Part shown: positions 16,446 through 25,525 of the stretch, in pieces
Layout: every line of letters begins with the position of its first letter
How positions within the stretch are numbered: the first letter of the stretch is position 1
The notes under the pieces: generated by a model
Database searches by the model: none
Told to the model about the DNA's origin: nothing
What the model saw: only the letters and a program-made list of their open reading frames with translations
Assembly (NCBI RefSeq): GCF_008122505.1
Contig: NZ_VSSB01000001.1
Span: 124,001-188,000, forward strand
Direction of reading: 5' to 3'
DNA from: Agromyces mariniharenae
GTDB taxonomy: Bacteria; Actinomycetota; Actinomycetes; Actinomycetales; Microbacteriaceae
DNA length: 64,000 nt
Translations under genes and position numbers: made by a program

Positions 16446-17117
16446 ATGGCGGTCACCGACGAAGCGATCCTGCGCATCAAGGAGATGATCATCGCGGGCG
16501 ACCTCGCCCCCGGCGATCGGCTCCCGCCCGAGAAGGAGCTCAGCGAGCGACTGGGCCTGTCGCGGTCGTCGCTGCGCGAGGCGGTGAAGGCGCTCGAGGT
16601 CATCCGCGTCCTCGACGTGCGGCGCGGCGACGGCACCTACGTCACGAGCCTCGAACCACGGCTGCTCCTCGAGGCGATGTCGTTCGTGGTCGACCTGCAC
16701 GACGACCAGTCGGTGCTCGAGATCTTCGCCGTCCGCCGCATCCTCGAGCCCGCGGCATCCGCCCTCGCCGCACGCAACGCCGGCGTCGAGGAGGTCGCCC
16801 ACCTGCGCGAGGTCGTCGAGAGCGTCGACCAGGCCGCCGACGTCGAGAGCCTCGTCGAGCACGACCTCGAGTTCCACCGCGGCATCGCCGAGGCGACCGG
16901 CAACACCTACCTCGCGAGCCTCATCGACTCGCTGTCGAGCCACACCGTGCGCGCGCGCATCTGGCGCGGCATCACCCAGGAGAACGTGGTCGGCCGCACC
17001 CTGCAGGAGCACCACGCGATCCTCGACGCGATCGCGGCGGGCGACGCCGACCTGGCCTCGGCGCACACCGTCGTGCACGTGTCGGGCGTGGAGCAGTGGC
17101 TGCGACGGGCGCTCTGA
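16446..17117 (+). CDS. FadR-type GntR regulator, probable L-fucose regulon repressor
   Basis: A GntR-family regulator of 223 aa. The winged helix (residues 5-70, IAGDLAPGDRLPPEKELSERLGLSRSSLREAVKALE) is followed by an all-helical FCD effector domain (about 85-215) with EHDLEFHRGIAEATGN and later His positions that bind metal or acid ligands in this family. TACGAT (16434-16439) is six bases before the ATG: leaderless. It is separated from the convergent ABC operon by a terminator. The shared operator at its promoter and at three promoters of the fucose block is the main reason to assign it to that regulon. The effector is inferred to be a fucose-pathway acid. Confidence 0.85.
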   Translation: MAVTDEAILRIKEMIIAGDLAPGDRLPPEKELSERLGLSRSSLREAVKALEVIRVLDVRRGDGTYVTSLEPRLLLEAMSFVVDLHDDQSVLEIFAVRRILEPAASALAARNAGVEEVAHLREVVESVDQAADVESLVEHDLEFHRGIAEATGNTYLASLIDSLSSHTVRARIWRGITQENVVGRTLQEHHAILDAIAAGDADLASAHTVVHVSGVEQWLRRAL

Positions 17118-17174
17118 GCGCCGAGCGCTGAACGCTGCACGCCGAGCGCCGCCCCTGGTGGCGCCGACGCGCAA

Positions 17175-17200
17175 GGGGCGCCGGCCGCAGCCGACGCCCC
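17175..17200. terminator. terminator between convergent regulator and ABC operon
   Basis: GGGGCGCCGGC, loop CGCA, GCCGACGCCCC: an 11-bp stem with one G-U type position. It lies between two convergent genes (stops at 17117 and 17219) and can serve both. Confidence 0.7.
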
Positions 17201-17218
17201 GTTCCGCTGTGCTGGGGC

Positions 17219-18199
17219 CTACTCGTAGAGGACGGCCTGGATCTCCTCGTCGTCGATGTTCGACCCGTCGTACCAGTAGTAGCCCGTGTCGATCGTCTTC
17301 GGCAGCTCCTCGCCGTCGATCGCCTCGACGGCCGCCTTCACCGTCTCGTAGCCGATGCCGACCGGGTTCTGCGTGATCGCGCCGAGCATGAGCCCGTCGC
17401 GGATCGCATCCATCTGCGCCTTGCCCGAGTCGAAGCCGACGACCACGAGCTGCGTCGGGTCGATGCCGAGCTCCTTCACCGCCTGCACGACGCCGATCGC
17501 CGATCCCTCGTTCGAGCCGTAGATGCCCTTGAGGTCGGGGTTCGCCGCGATGATCGCCTTGGCGAGGTCGGCCGACTTGGCCTGGTCGCCGCCGCCGTAC
17601 TGGATGTCGACGATCTCGATGCCGGGCTCGTTCTCCTCCATGTAGTCGACGAAGCCGTCGCGGCGCTGCTGGCCGGTCACCGACGTCTGGTCGTGCACGA
17701 CGAGTGCGACCTTGCCCTCGTGGCCGACGGCCTCCGCCATGTGCTTGGCCGCCTCGGCGGCCGCGGCGAGGTTGTCGGTCGCGGCGGTGGTCAGCGGGAT
17801 GTCGCTGTCGACGCCGGAGTCGAAGGCGATCACCGGGATGCTCTGGTCCTTCGCCTGCTGCAGCAGCGGGCCGGCCGCCTGGCTGTCGAGCGCCGCGAAG
17901 CCGATCGCCGCCGGGCTCTTGTCGAGGGCGGTCTGCAGCATCTGGATCTGCTGGTCGACGTCGGCCTCGGTGTCGGGGCCCTCGAACGTGATCTCGACGT
18001 CGAACTCCTCGGCCGCCTGCTCGGCGCCCGACTTCACGGCCTGCCAGAACTGGTGCTGGAAGCCCTTCGAGATCAGGGCGACGTACGGCTTCTCCCCGTC
18101 GGCGGCCTCGGAGCCGCCCCCGTCGCTCGCGCAGCCCGCGAGGACGAGCGCCGCTGCCGCGAGGCCGACGACGGCCCCGATCGTGCGCTTCTTGAACAT
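17219..18199 (-). CDS. sugar ABC transporter substrate-binding lipoprotein
   Basis: A periplasmic-binding-protein-1 lipoprotein of 326 aa. The signal peptide ends VLAGCAS (lipobox). The mature part has the ribose-binding-protein pattern: VALISKGFQHQFWQAVKSGAEQAAEE, then PVIAFDSGVDSDIPLTT, and GIYGSNEGSAIGVVQAVKE. AGGGAG lies before the ATG at 18199. It is the last gene of a four-gene transcription unit (mutarotase, ATPase, permease, binding protein). The FucU-type mutarotase and the adjacent fucose enzymes make L-fucose the best guess for ligand; rhamnose or another 6-deoxy sugar is possible. Confidence 0.88.
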   Translation of the reverse strand: MFKKRTIGAVVGLAAAALVLAGCASDGGGSEAADGEKPYVALISKGFQHQFWQAVKSGAEQAAEEFDVEITFEGPDTEADVDQQIQMLQTALDKSPAAIGFAALDSQAAGPLLQQAKDQSIPVIAFDSGVDSDIPLTTAATDNLAAAAEAAKHMAEAVGHEGKVALVVHDQTSVTGQQRRDGFVDYMEENEPGIEIVDIQYGGGDQAKSADLAKAIIAANPDLKGIYGSNEGSAIGVVQAVKELGIDPTQLVVVGFDSGKAQMDAIRDGLMLGAITQNPVGIGYETVKAAVEAIDGEELPKTIDTGYYWYDGSNIDDEEIQAVLYE

Positions 18200-18270
18200 G
18201 GTCACTCCCTTGTGTCGGTGGTTCGGTGTGTCGCTGTGTGTTGCGTGGTCCGGGTGGGGTCCCGGAGGTC

Positions 18271-19299
18271 TCAGGCCCGCCGGCGGCGCAGCATGTCGAG
18301 GTAGACGGCGATGAGGATCACGATGCCGACCGCGACGGACTGCCATTCCTGCGGGACCGAGATGATGCGGAGGCCGTTCGTGAGCACGGCCATGATGAGG
18401 GCGCCGATGACGGTGCCCACGATGGAGCCCTTGCCGCCCTGCAGCGACGTGCCGCCGATGACGACCGCGGCGATCGCCTCGAGCTCGAGGCCCATGCCGC
18501 CGGTCGGCTGCGCCGATGAGAGCCGCGACGCCGAGAGCACGCCGGCCAGGCCGACGAAGAGGCCGGCCATGGTGTAGATGATGATCTTCCAGCGGGTCAC
18601 GTTCACGCCCGACAGCTCGGTCGCGGCTTCGTTCGAGCCGATGGAGAACGCGTACCGGCCCACGATCGTCTTCGACAGCAGCAGCGCGGCCACGACGATC
18701 ATGACGATGAAGATCGCGACGCCGAGCGGGAACCGCACCCCCGGGATGATCGAGAGGTTCATGATCTGCTGGAACTCGGGGGTGTCGTTGAAGTAGATCG
18801 GCTTCGTACCCGAGATGACGAGCGAGAGGCCCGCGGCGATGAGCATCATGCCGAGCGTCGCGATGAACGGCGGGATGCCGAAGATCGAGATGTTCACGCC
18901 GTTGACGAGCCCGATGAGCGCGCCGAACAGGATCGTCGCGATCACGCCCGCCCAGAGCGGCCACCCCCAGTAGGTGAGGAACACGCCCGCCATGACGCCG
19001 CAGAGCACCATGCCCGTGCCGATCGACAGGTCGATGCCGCCCGTGATGATGACGAACGTGGTGCCGAGCGCGAGGATGCCGGTCACGGTCGCCGCGGTCA
19101 GGATCGAGATGAGGTTGTTCGCGGTGAAGAAGTGCGAGCTCGCGAACGAGAAGAACACGACGATGACGATGAGGCTCGCCGCCGCGAGCAGCTGCTGCAG
19201 CGAGCCGCGCAGCCGCGCGAACCGGGGCGTGCCGGCCTCGACCGCGGCGTAGGCCGACGTCGAGGGCGTCTCGGTCGTCGGGGTGGTGGTGGGGCTCAT
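18271..19299 (-). CDS. sugar ABC transporter permease (RbsC type)
   Basis: A permease of 342 aa with about ten helices after a Thr/Pro-rich cytoplasmic leader. FVIITGGIDLSIGTGMVL and VLSASRLSSAQPTGG with LEAIAAVVIGGTSLQGGKGSIVGT are the RbsC/BPD_transp_2 signatures. The ATG overlaps the TGA of the ATPase gene (ATGA at 19296-19299), giving tight coupling. The C-terminus is LRRRRA. It pairs with the ATPase and binding protein on either side. Confidence 0.9.
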   Translation of the reverse strand: MSPTTTPTTETPSTSAYAAVEAGTPRFARLRGSLQQLLAAASLIVIVVFFSFASSHFFTANNLISILTAATVTGILALGTTFVIITGGIDLSIGTGMVLCGVMAGVFLTYWGWPLWAGVIATILFGALIGLVNGVNISIFGIPPFIATLGMMLIAAGLSLVISGTKPIYFNDTPEFQQIMNLSIIPGVRFPLGVAIFIVMIVVAALLLSKTIVGRYAFSIGSNEAATELSGVNVTRWKIIIYTMAGLFVGLAGVLSASRLSSAQPTGGMGLELEAIAAVVIGGTSLQGGKGSIVGTVIGALIMAVLTNGLRIISVPQEWQSVAVGIVILIAVYLDMLRRRRA

Positions 19300-20822
19300 G
19301 CGATGGTCCCTTCGGCGCTGAAGCGGGTGGCGTAGTCCATGACGTTCTCCTGGGTGGCGTCGGCGTTGTCGAGCACGGCCGTGAGCCGTCCCTCGGCCAT
19401 GACGGCGATGCGGTCGGCGAGGCGGAGCACCTCGGGGAGCTCGGACGAGATCATCACGATCGCCTTGCCCTGGTCGGCGAGCTCGCGCAGCAGCACGTAG
19501 ATCTCCTCCTTGGCGCCCACGTCGATGCCGCGCGTCGGCTCGTCGAAGATGAGGACGTCGCAGTCCTTCGCGAGCCACTTGGCGATGACGACCTTCTGCT
19601 GGTTTCCGCCGGAGAGGTTCCGCACGAGCTGCGCGGTCGACGGGGTCTTGATGCGCAGCTTGCGCACGTACTCCCGGCCGGTCGCCTCGATGCGGCCGCT
19701 CCTGACGAATCCGAGGGCGCCGACGTAGTCGCGGAGCGACGCGAGCACGATGTTCTCGCGCACGCTGCGCTCCAGGAGCACGCCGAGCTGCTTGCGATCC
19801 TCGGAGAGGTAGCCGATGCCGAGGCGCGCGGCATCCGCCGGGTTCTGGATGTGCACCTCGCGGCCGCGCACCGAGACCACGCCGCCGTCGTGTCGGTCGG
19901 CGCCCACGATGGCCCGCGCGACCTCGGTGCGGCCCGCGCCCATCAGTCCGGCGAAGCCGAGGATCTCGCCGGCGTGCACGTCGAAGCTCACGTCGCGCAG
20001 CAGGCGCTTCGTCGACAGTCCGCGCACCGAGAGCACGGGCTCGCCCTCGACGCGGACCGCGGCCGGGCGCTGCTCGCCGCGCAGCTCGCGGCCGACCATG
20101 AGCGAGATGACCTCGCGCTGGTCGGTCGCGGCGGTCTCGAGCGTGTCGATGTACCGCCCGTCGCGCAGCACGGTGATGCGGTCGGAGATGCGCGAGAGCT
20201 CCTCCATGCGGTGCGAGATGTAGATGACGCCGGTCTCGGGCGAGCGGAAGCGCCCGATGAGCTCGAACAGCACGTCGACCTCGGCGTCGTTCAGCGCGGC
20301 GGTCGGCTCGTCCATGATGAGCACCTTGGCGTCGAACGAGAGCGCCTTCGCGATCTCGACCATCTGCTGGCGGGCGACGGTCAGGTGCTCGACCGGCTCG
20401 GCCGGATCGAGCGCGAGGCCGAGCCGGTCGAACAGGTCCTGTGCGCGTCGGTTGAGGGCCCGGTCGTCGAGGAAGAGTCCCGCGCTGCGGTGCTCCCGCC
20501 CGATGAAGATGTTCTGCGCGACCGTGAGGTCGGGCATCAGGTTGAACTCCTGGTGGATGATGCTGATGCCCTGCTCCTGCGCGTGCCGCGGGCCGTCGAT
20601 GACGAGCTCCTGCCCGTTCATCCGGAACACGCCCGAGTCGGGGGTGTAGATGCCCGCGAGGAGCTTCATGAGCGTCGACTTGCCGGCGCCGTTCTCGCCG
20701 ACGAGGGCGAGCACCTCGCCGTGCCGGAGGTCCAGTCGCACGTCGTCGAGCGCCTGCACGCCCGGGAATCCCTTGCTCACGCCCTCGAGCTCGAGGAGCG
20801 GCACCCCGCCCGCGGCGCTCAT
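19296..20822 (-). CDS. sugar ABC transporter ATP-binding protein (RbsA type, duplicated)
   Basis: A 508-aa protein with two fused ABC ATPase domains. The first has Walker A GENGAGKST, Q-loop IIHQEFNL and Walker B VLIMDEPTAA. The second (from about residue 260) has degenerate Walker A GLMGAGRTE, signature NLSGGNQQKVVIAKWL and Walker B VLIFDEPTRG. This asymmetry is normal for RbsA/MglA-type proteins energising pentose and 6-deoxyhexose importers. The start overlaps the mutarotase stop (ATGA at 20819-20822). No ribosome site beyond coupling is obvious. Confidence 0.93.
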   Translation of the reverse strand: MSAAGGVPLLELEGVSKGFPGVQALDDVRLDLRHGEVLALVGENGAGKSTLMKLLAGIYTPDSGVFRMNGQELVIDGPRHAQEQGISIIHQEFNLMPDLTVAQNIFIGREHRSAGLFLDDRALNRRAQDLFDRLGLALDPAEPVEHLTVARQQMVEIAKALSFDAKVLIMDEPTAALNDAEVDVLFELIGRFRSPETGVIYISHRMEELSRISDRITVLRDGRYIDTLETAATDQREVISLMVGRELRGEQRPAAVRVEGEPVLSVRGLSTKRLLRDVSFDVHAGEILGFAGLMGAGRTEVARAIVGADRHDGGVVSVRGREVHIQNPADAARLGIGYLSEDRKQLGVLLERSVRENIVLASLRDYVGALGFVRSGRIEATGREYVRKLRIKTPSTAQLVRNLSGGNQQKVVIAKWLAKDCDVLIFDEPTRGIDVGAKEEIYVLLRELADQGKAIVMISSELPEVLRLADRIAVMAEGRLTAVLDNADATQENVMDYATRFSAEGTIA

Positions 20823-21259
20823 CGTGCGGCTCCCGTCGCGACGTAGGCGTTCACGACGCCCTTGCGCAGCAGGAGGTTGCCGTAGGGGCGCAGCTCCCCC
20901 GTGCGTACGACGAGCCGGGCGGCGGCACCACGCTCGTAGAACGCGAAGCGCTCGAGCTCCGCGACGCGGTCGGCCGGCGCGCTCGCGGCCTCGACCAGCT
21001 CGTGCTGCACCCCGAGGCGCTCGCCGCCCTCGGCGGCCATGAGGAGCACCGAGGCCCCGTCGTAGCCGTCGAGCGGCACGACCGTGCGGACGGCCTCGAC
21101 GACCGCCGGCGATGGCAGCCCGGGGGTCTCGACGACCAGGGCGCCCACGCGGTGGGCGGGGAAGTTGGCGTCGGCGACGACGAGTTCGTCGCCGTGCCCG
21201 AGCCGATCGAGCGCGGCGAGCAGCTCGCCGGCCAGGATCGGGTGGATGCCGCTCAGCAC
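20819..21259 (-). CDS. fucU: L-fucose mutarotase (FucU/RbsD family)
   Basis: A protein of 146 aa of the FucU/RbsD fold. HPILAGELLAALDRLGHGDELVVADANFPAH holds the catalytic His/Asp region, and FAFYERGAAARLVVRTGELRPYGNLLLRKGV is the conserved C-terminal segment. FucU interconverts alpha and beta L-fucose; RbsD acts on ribose. The PYGN ending and the surrounding enzymes favour fucose. GTG 21259 has AAGAGAGG upstream. It is the first gene of the ABC operon, with TACACT as a probable -10 (21293-21298) inside a perfect inverted repeat. Confidence 0.87.
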   Translation of the reverse strand: MLSGIHPILAGELLAALDRLGHGDELVVADANFPAHRVGALVVETPGLPSPAVVEAVRTVVPLDGYDGASVLLMAAEGGERLGVQHELVEAASAPADRVAELERFAFYERGAAARLVVRTGELRPYGNLLLRKGVVNAYVATGAAR

Positions 21260-21287
21260 CTGGGCCTCTCTTCCATGAGATGGACGG

Positions 21288-21314
21288 GGATGAGTGTACT
21301 ACTCATCCGATGTT
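21288..21314 (-). promoter_or_regulatory. ABC-operon promoter with inverted repeat and candidate fuc operator 2
   Basis: GGATGAGT-GTACT-ACTCATCC (21288-21308) is a perfect 8-5-8 inverted repeat covering the TACACT -10. TCATCCGATGT (21303-21313) matches the ACATC-N-GATGT palindrome with one mismatch and partly overlaps it. The repeat also contains the stop of the upstream lactonase gene. Confidence 0.5.
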
Positions 21315-22214
21315 TCGTGCGGTTTCATCGGAGATTCGAGCCACTCGGCCCGATTCGTGAACGATCGGTCTGATCTCTGGATCGAGATAGCAGCGCTCGG
21401 CGTTCCCTCCGAGCACCGCGTCGCGCTCGTCGGGCGCGAGGCGCTCGATGCAGGCTCGCATGACCGCCCAGGTCGGCAGGTAGCCGCCGTGCGGCACCGA
21501 CATGGGCCAGTCGCCGCCGTACATGAGCCGGTCGGCGCCGAACGCGTCGAGCGCGAGGTCGAGCAAGGCGCCGACGGTGGCCTCATCGAACGGGGCCCCC
21601 GGCAGGTGCAGGCCCGAGAACTTCGCCACCGTGTTGGGCAGCGCCGCGACCGCCCGCAGCTCTGCCTCCCACGCGGGCATCGCCTCGGTGCCGATCGGGG
21701 GCTTCGCGAGGTGGTCGACGACGACCGTGAGCTCGGGCACCGCGCGAGCGGCGCGACCCGCCGCGCCGAGATGGCGCGGCCACGCGTCGGGCACGTCGAA
21801 CGCGAGGCCGTGCTCGGCGACCCGGCGCAGCGACGCGCGCACGTCTTGCAGGTCGAGGAAGTCGTCGCGCGGGTCGTCGTGCACGAGGTGGCGGATGCCG
21901 CGGAGCAGCGGTTCGGCATCGAGCGCGTCGAGCGCCGACGCGGCCGCGCGCTCGTCGTCGAGCGGCACCCACCCGACCACGCCGACGACCCACCCGTTGG
22001 CGGCGGCGACGTCGAGCATGAAGCGCGTGTCGGCCGCGGTGTCGTCGGCCTGCACGAGGATGGCGGCGTCCACGCCGGCGGCGCGCAGCTCGGCCGCGGC
22101 CTCGTCGGGCGCGAAGTCCCGGTCGAGCGGCCCCAGCTCGGGCGTGATCCAGGAGTACCCGCCCCGCGACCGGTCCCAGAGGTGCAGGTGCGCGTCGACG
22201 ACCCGGCCGCTCAC
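21303..22214 (-). CDS. L-fuconolactonase (amidohydrolase family)
   Basis: A TIM-barrel hydrolase of the amidohydrolase-2 type (303 aa). DAHLHLWD gives the first metal HxH-like motif. GIRHLVHDD, VVVDHLAKPP and MYGGDWPMSVPHGGY are the other active-site loops, the last with the metal Asp. This is the pattern of L-fucono-1,5-lactonase and related sugar lactonases in COG3618. It starts four bases inside the aldo/keto reductase gene (ATGA overlap at 22211-22214), so the two steps lactone formation and hydrolysis are translated together. Step 2 of the oxidative fucose pathway. Confidence 0.85.
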   Translation of the reverse strand: MSGRVVDAHLHLWDRSRGGYSWITPELGPLDRDFAPDEAAAELRAAGVDAAILVQADDTAADTRFMLDVAAANGWVVGVVGWVPLDDERAAASALDALDAEPLLRGIRHLVHDDPRDDFLDLQDVRASLRRVAEHGLAFDVPDAWPRHLGAAGRAARAVPELTVVVDHLAKPPIGTEAMPAWEAELRAVAALPNTVAKFSGLHLPGAPFDEATVGALLDLALDAFGADRLMYGGDWPMSVPHGGYLPTWAVMRACIERLAPDERDAVLGGNAERCYLDPEIRPIVHESGRVARISDETARNIG

Positions 22215-23200
22215 GGGATCAGCCCCTCGTCGCGGAGCTCGGCCCAGAAGCCCTCGGGCACCTCGACGGCGAGCCGCGCCGCGTTCTCGCGCACCGAGCT
22301 CGCGCGGGCGGAGCCGACCACGACCGTGCGCACTGCGGGGTGGCGCAGCGGGAAGCGGAGGGCGGCGACGGGCAGCGACACGCCCCGCGCGCGGCAGGCG
22401 TCGGCGAGCCGGCGGGCGCGCTCGAGCACATCGCCGGGCGCCTCGGCGTAGTCGTAGTGGGCGCCAGCAGCCGGCGTGTCCGTCGCGAGCAGCCCGGAGT
22501 TGTAGGGTGCGGCCGCGACCACGCCGACGCCGCGCGCCGCGCAGAGCGGCAGGAGATCCGCGAGCGCGGGCTGCTCGAGCAGCGTGTACCGGCCGGCGAT
22601 CATCACGAGGTCGAGGTCGCCCTCGCGCACGGCACGCGCCGCGGCATCCGCGTCGTTCGTGCCGATGCCGACGGCGGCGACGACGCCCTCGTCGCGGAGC
22701 CGCGCGAGCGCGGGCAGCCCCTCGGCGAGGCCGCGGTCGAGGTCGTAGACGTCGGGGTCGTGCAGGTAGGCGATGTCGACGCGGTCGAGGCCGAGCCGTT
22801 CGAGCGAGTCCTCGATGCTCCGCCGGATGCCCGCCTCGCTCGGGTCGAAGCGGCGCACGAGGCCGTTCGGCACCGCGTACGCGTCGGCCAGGTCGTCGCC
22901 GCCCGCGAAGTCGGGGTTCGGCTCGAGCACGCGTCCGACCTTCGTCGAGACGACGACCTCGTCACGCGGGCGCCCGCGGAGGAACGCGCCGAGCCGGCGC
23001 TCGGACAGGCCGAGCCCGTAGTGCGGCGCGGTGTCGTAGTAGCGGATGCCGCCCGCCCACGCCGCCTCGAGGGCGGCCGAGGCGTCCTCGTCGGACACCG
23101 GGCGGTAGAGGTTGCCGATGGGCGCGGCCCCGAAGCCGAGCGGCCCGAGCCGCTCGGCGCTCGTCACGTCGCTCGCGTCGACGCGGGCGTCGCGGGTCAT
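22211..23200 (-). CDS. aldo/keto reductase, probable L-fucose dehydrogenase
   Basis: An aldo/keto reductase of 329 aa. [21 protein letters not shown] holds the catalytic Asp and Tyr. [11 protein letters not shown] supplies the Lys. DIAYLHDPD is the His motif. [16 protein letters not shown] is the NADP-binding end. The sequence resembles the group that includes L-fucose dehydrogenase and pyridoxal 4-dehydrogenase. In this operon it would oxidise L-fucose to the lactone, step 1. The start is coupled to the preceding dehydratase gene (ATGA overlap at 23197-23200). Substrate assignment is by context. Confidence 0.83.
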   Translation of the reverse strand: MTRDARVDASDVTSAERLGPLGFGAAPIGNLYRPVSDEDASAALEAAWAGGIRYYDTAPHYGLGLSERRLGAFLRGRPRDEVVVSTKVGRVLEPNPDFAGGDDLADAYAVPNGLVRRFDPSEAGIRRSIEDSLERLGLDRVDIAYLHDPDVYDLDRGLAEGLPALARLRDEGVVAAVGIGTNDADAAARAVREGDLDLVMIAGRYTLLEQPALADLLPLCAARGVGVVAAAPYNSGLLATDTPAAGAHYDYAEAPGDVLERARRLADACRARGVSLPVAALRFPLRHPAVRTVVVGSARASSVRENAARLAVEVPEGFWAELRDEGLIP

Positions 23201-24498
23201 GCGGTGACCTCGGCGTGCGCGCCGCGCCAGGTGTAGGCGTCGACGGATTCCTGCAGCATCTCGGTGGACGCGCCGGGCGCGGTGGGTGCCAGGTAGCGCC
23301 CGCGCACGACCTCGGTGGGGACGGCGAAGTGCTCGTGGAGGTGGTCGACGTATTCGATCATGCGCCCGTCCATGCTGCCCGAGACCGCGACGTAGTCGAA
23401 CATCGAGAGGTGCTGCACGGCCTCGCACAGGCCGACCCCGCCCGCGTGCGGGCAGACGGGCACGCCGAACTTCGCGGCGAGCAGGAGGTTCGCGATGTTC
23501 TCGTTCACGCCGCCGACGCGGGTGGCGTCGATCTGCATCACGGCCATGCCGCCGGCCTGCAGGAGCTGCTTGAACACGATCCGGTTCTGCACGTGCTCGC
23601 CGGTGGCGACGCGCACCGGCCGGATGCCGCGGGCGATCGCCGCGTGGCCGAGGATGTCGTCGGGGCTCGTCGGCTCCTCGATCCACGCGGGGTGGAACTC
23701 GGCGAGGGCGTTGACCCAGGCGATCGCATCGGACACGTCCCAGCGCTGGTTCGCGTCGATCGCGATCGGGAAGTCGGGACCCACCGCGCGACGCGCGATG
23801 CCGAGGCGGCGCACGTCGTCGTCGAGGTCGGCGCCGACCTTGAGCTTGATCTGCGGGAAGCCGTCGGCGACGGCCTCGCGGCACAGCCGCTCGAGCTTCT
23901 CGTCGGAGTAGCCGAGCCACCCGGGCGTCGTCGTGTACGCGGGATAGCCGACCTCGAGCAGCCGCGCGGTGCGCTCGGCGCGGCCGGGCTCGGCGGCGCG
24001 GAGGATCGCGAGCGCCTCGTCGGGAGTGATCGCGTCGGTGAGGTAGCGGAAGTCGACGAGGGAGACGAGCTCCTCGGGGCTGAGGCTCGCGAGGTGCTGC
24101 CAGAGCGGGAGGCCAGCGCGCTTCGCCCGGAGGTCCCACAGCGCGTTCACGACCGCGCCGATCGCCATGTGCATGACGCCCTTCTCGGGGCCGAGCCAGC
24201 GCAGTTGGGAGTCGTGCATGAGCAGGCGCGACGTCTCGCCCATGTCGCGCAGGAGCTCTTCGACGTCACGGCCGAGGAGGTGGCCGCGCAGCGTGTCGAT
24301 CGCCGCGACCTGCACGTCGTTGCCGCGCCCGATCGTGAACACGAACGCGTCGCCGGCGAGGCCGTCGGGGGCGTCGGTGCGGATCGTGACGTACGCCGCC
24401 GAGTAGTCGGGGTCGGGGTTCATGGCGTCCGACCCGTCGAGTTCGAGGGAGGTCGGGAACCTGATGTCCCGGGTGTCAACACTGACGATCGTGCTCAT
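23197..24498 (-). CDS. L-fuconate dehydratase (enolase superfamily)
   Basis: A 433-aa mandelate-racemase-like enolase. The start [27 protein letters not shown] is highly characteristic of L-fuconate dehydratases. QIKLKVGAD holds the KxK base, AIDANQRWD and [10 protein letters not shown] the metal ligands, and GEHVQNR the next ligand. [10 protein letters not shown] supplies the His of the His-Asp dyad. It converts L-fuconate to 2-keto-3-deoxy-L-fuconate. AAAGGAC precedes the ATG at 24498. It heads the catabolic operon, and the promoter TTGACA-18-TATGCT carries the best fuc operator in its spacer. Confidence 0.93.
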   Translation of the reverse strand: MSTIVSVDTRDIRFPTSLELDGSDAMNPDPDYSAAYVTIRTDAPDGLAGDAFVFTIGRGNDVQVAAIDTLRGHLLGRDVEELLRDMGETSRLLMHDSQLRWLGPEKGVMHMAIGAVVNALWDLRAKRAGLPLWQHLASLSPEELVSLVDFRYLTDAITPDEALAILRAAEPGRAERTARLLEVGYPAYTTTPGWLGYSDEKLERLCREAVADGFPQIKLKVGADLDDDVRRLGIARRAVGPDFPIAIDANQRWDVSDAIAWVNALAEFHPAWIEEPTSPDDILGHAAIARGIRPVRVATGEHVQNRIVFKQLLQAGGMAVMQIDATRVGGVNENIANLLLAAKFGVPVCPHAGGVGLCEAVQHLSMFDYVAVSGSMDGRMIEYVDHLHEHFAVPTEVVRGRYLAPTAPGASTEMLQESVDAYTWRGAHAEVTA

Positions 24499-24521
24499 GG
24501 CGTCCTTTCGTGGGCGACCCG

Positions 24522-24551
24522 AGCATAAACATCGGATGTCTCGGCTGTCAA
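24522..24551 (-). promoter_or_regulatory. catabolic-operon promoter with fuc operator 3
   Basis: Minus strand: TTGACA (24551-24546), 18 bp, TATGCT (24527-24522). The perfect palindrome ACATC-G-GATGT (24529-24539) fills the spacer, an ideal repressor site. A half-site ACATC also lies at 24551-24555. Confidence 0.7.
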
Positions 24552-24602
24552 CATCTGGGATCTGTGCAAGAATCTCCATGATTCCCCGGTCGCACGAATC
24601 AG

Positions 24603-24614
24603 AGTTCCGATGTT
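24603..24614 (+). promoter_or_regulatory. candidate fuc operator 4
   Basis: AGTTCCGATGT matches ACATC-N-GATGT with two mismatches, 29-40 bases before the start of the divergent hydrolase gene. The -10/-35 for that gene is not clear to me. Confidence 0.4.
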
Positions 24615-24642
24615 CGACCACGCCCCGATGGAGAGGACCACA

Positions 24643-25491
24643 ATGAGATTCGCCCGCCTCGGCGACGCCGGCACCGAGATCCCCGTCGTCCTCGACGGCG
24701 ACCGGACCCTCGACCTGCGCAGCGTGACGCACGAGGTCGACGGCGCGTTCCTCGCCTCCGACGGGGTCGCCCGCACCCGCGCCGCGCTCGCGGCGGGCGC
24801 CCTCCCCGAGCTCGCCGACGCCGGGTCGCTGCGCGTCGGCGCGCCGATCGCCCGGCCCTCCGCGGTCTACTGCATCGGCATGAACTACGCCGCGCATGCC
24901 GCGGAGTCGGGTTCCGAGCCGCCCACCCGCCTCGTGATGTTCATGAAGTCCCCGAACACGGTCGTCGGCCCGTACGACGACGTCGCGATCCCGCCGGGCA
25001 GCACGAAGACGGACTGGGAGGTCGAGCTCGGCATCGTCATCGGCCGTCGTGCGAGCTACCTCGCGTCGCCGACGGAGGCGCGCGACCACATCGCCGGCTA
25101 CGTCGTGGCGAACGACCTCTCGGAGCGGGACTGGCAGCTCGCCCTGTCGGGCGGGCAGTGGTCGAAGGGCAAGAGCGCCCCCGGCTTCTGCCCGACCGGC
25201 CCGTGGTTCGTGACCGCCGACGAGGTCGACGCCCACGACGTGCGGCTCACCAGCACCGTCAACGGCGAGCCGCGCCAGGACTCCCGCACGAGCGACCTCA
25301 TCTTCGGCATCGACCGGATCGTGCACGAGCTCAGCCAGGTGCTCGTGCTCGAGCCGGGCGACCTCGTGCTCACGGGCACGCCCGAGGGCGTCGCGCTCTC
25401 GGGCCGCTTCCCCTATCTCGCGCCCGGCGACGTCGTCGAGCTCGAGATCGACGGCCTGGGGCGCCAGCGCCAGCAGGTCGTCGCCGCCTGA
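24643..25491 (+). CDS. FAH-family hydrolase, probable 2,4-diketo-3-deoxy-L-fuconate hydrolase
   Basis: A fumarylacetoacetate-hydrolase-family protein of 282 aa. The core starts at [10 protein letters not shown]; metal-binding Glu/Asp positions are in [25 protein letters not shown] and [14 protein letters not shown], then [11 protein letters not shown] complete the fold. In the Xanthomonas-type fucose route the enzyme of this family cleaves 2,4-diketo-3-deoxy-L-fuconate to pyruvate and L-lactate, and the same association is seen here. GGAGAGG lies before the ATG at 24643, which gives [10 protein letters not shown]. The SDR gene follows 34 bp downstream, so both are one divergent operon. Confidence 0.85.
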   Translation: MRFARLGDAGTEIPVVLDGDRTLDLRSVTHEVDGAFLASDGVARTRAALAAGALPELADAGSLRVGAPIARPSAVYCIGMNYAAHAAESGSEPPTRLVMFMKSPNTVVGPYDDVAIPPGSTKTDWEVELGIVIGRRASYLASPTEARDHIAGYVVANDLSERDWQLALSGGQWSKGKSAPGFCPTGPWFVTADEVDAHDVRLTSTVNGEPRQDSRTSDLIFGIDRIVHELSQVLVLEPGDLVLTGTPEGVALSGRFPYLAPGDVVELEIDGLGRQRQQVVAA

Positions 25492-25525
25492 TCCCGCATC
25501 CACCTCGAGAGGACCGACACCCACG

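Noticed and set aside
13338..17174. A reading frame of more than 1,200 codons on the minus strand across three known genes
   Set aside because: It runs antisense to the Ada-AlkA and FadR genes and out of frame with the FAD oxidase. Its sequence is Arg/Ala low complexity. Such frames are expected at this GC content.
21288..21308. The inverted repeat as a terminator of the lactonase gene
   Set aside because: It is AT/GC balanced with a short stem and no T-tract, and it overlaps the probable -10 of the ABC operon, so an operator fits better.
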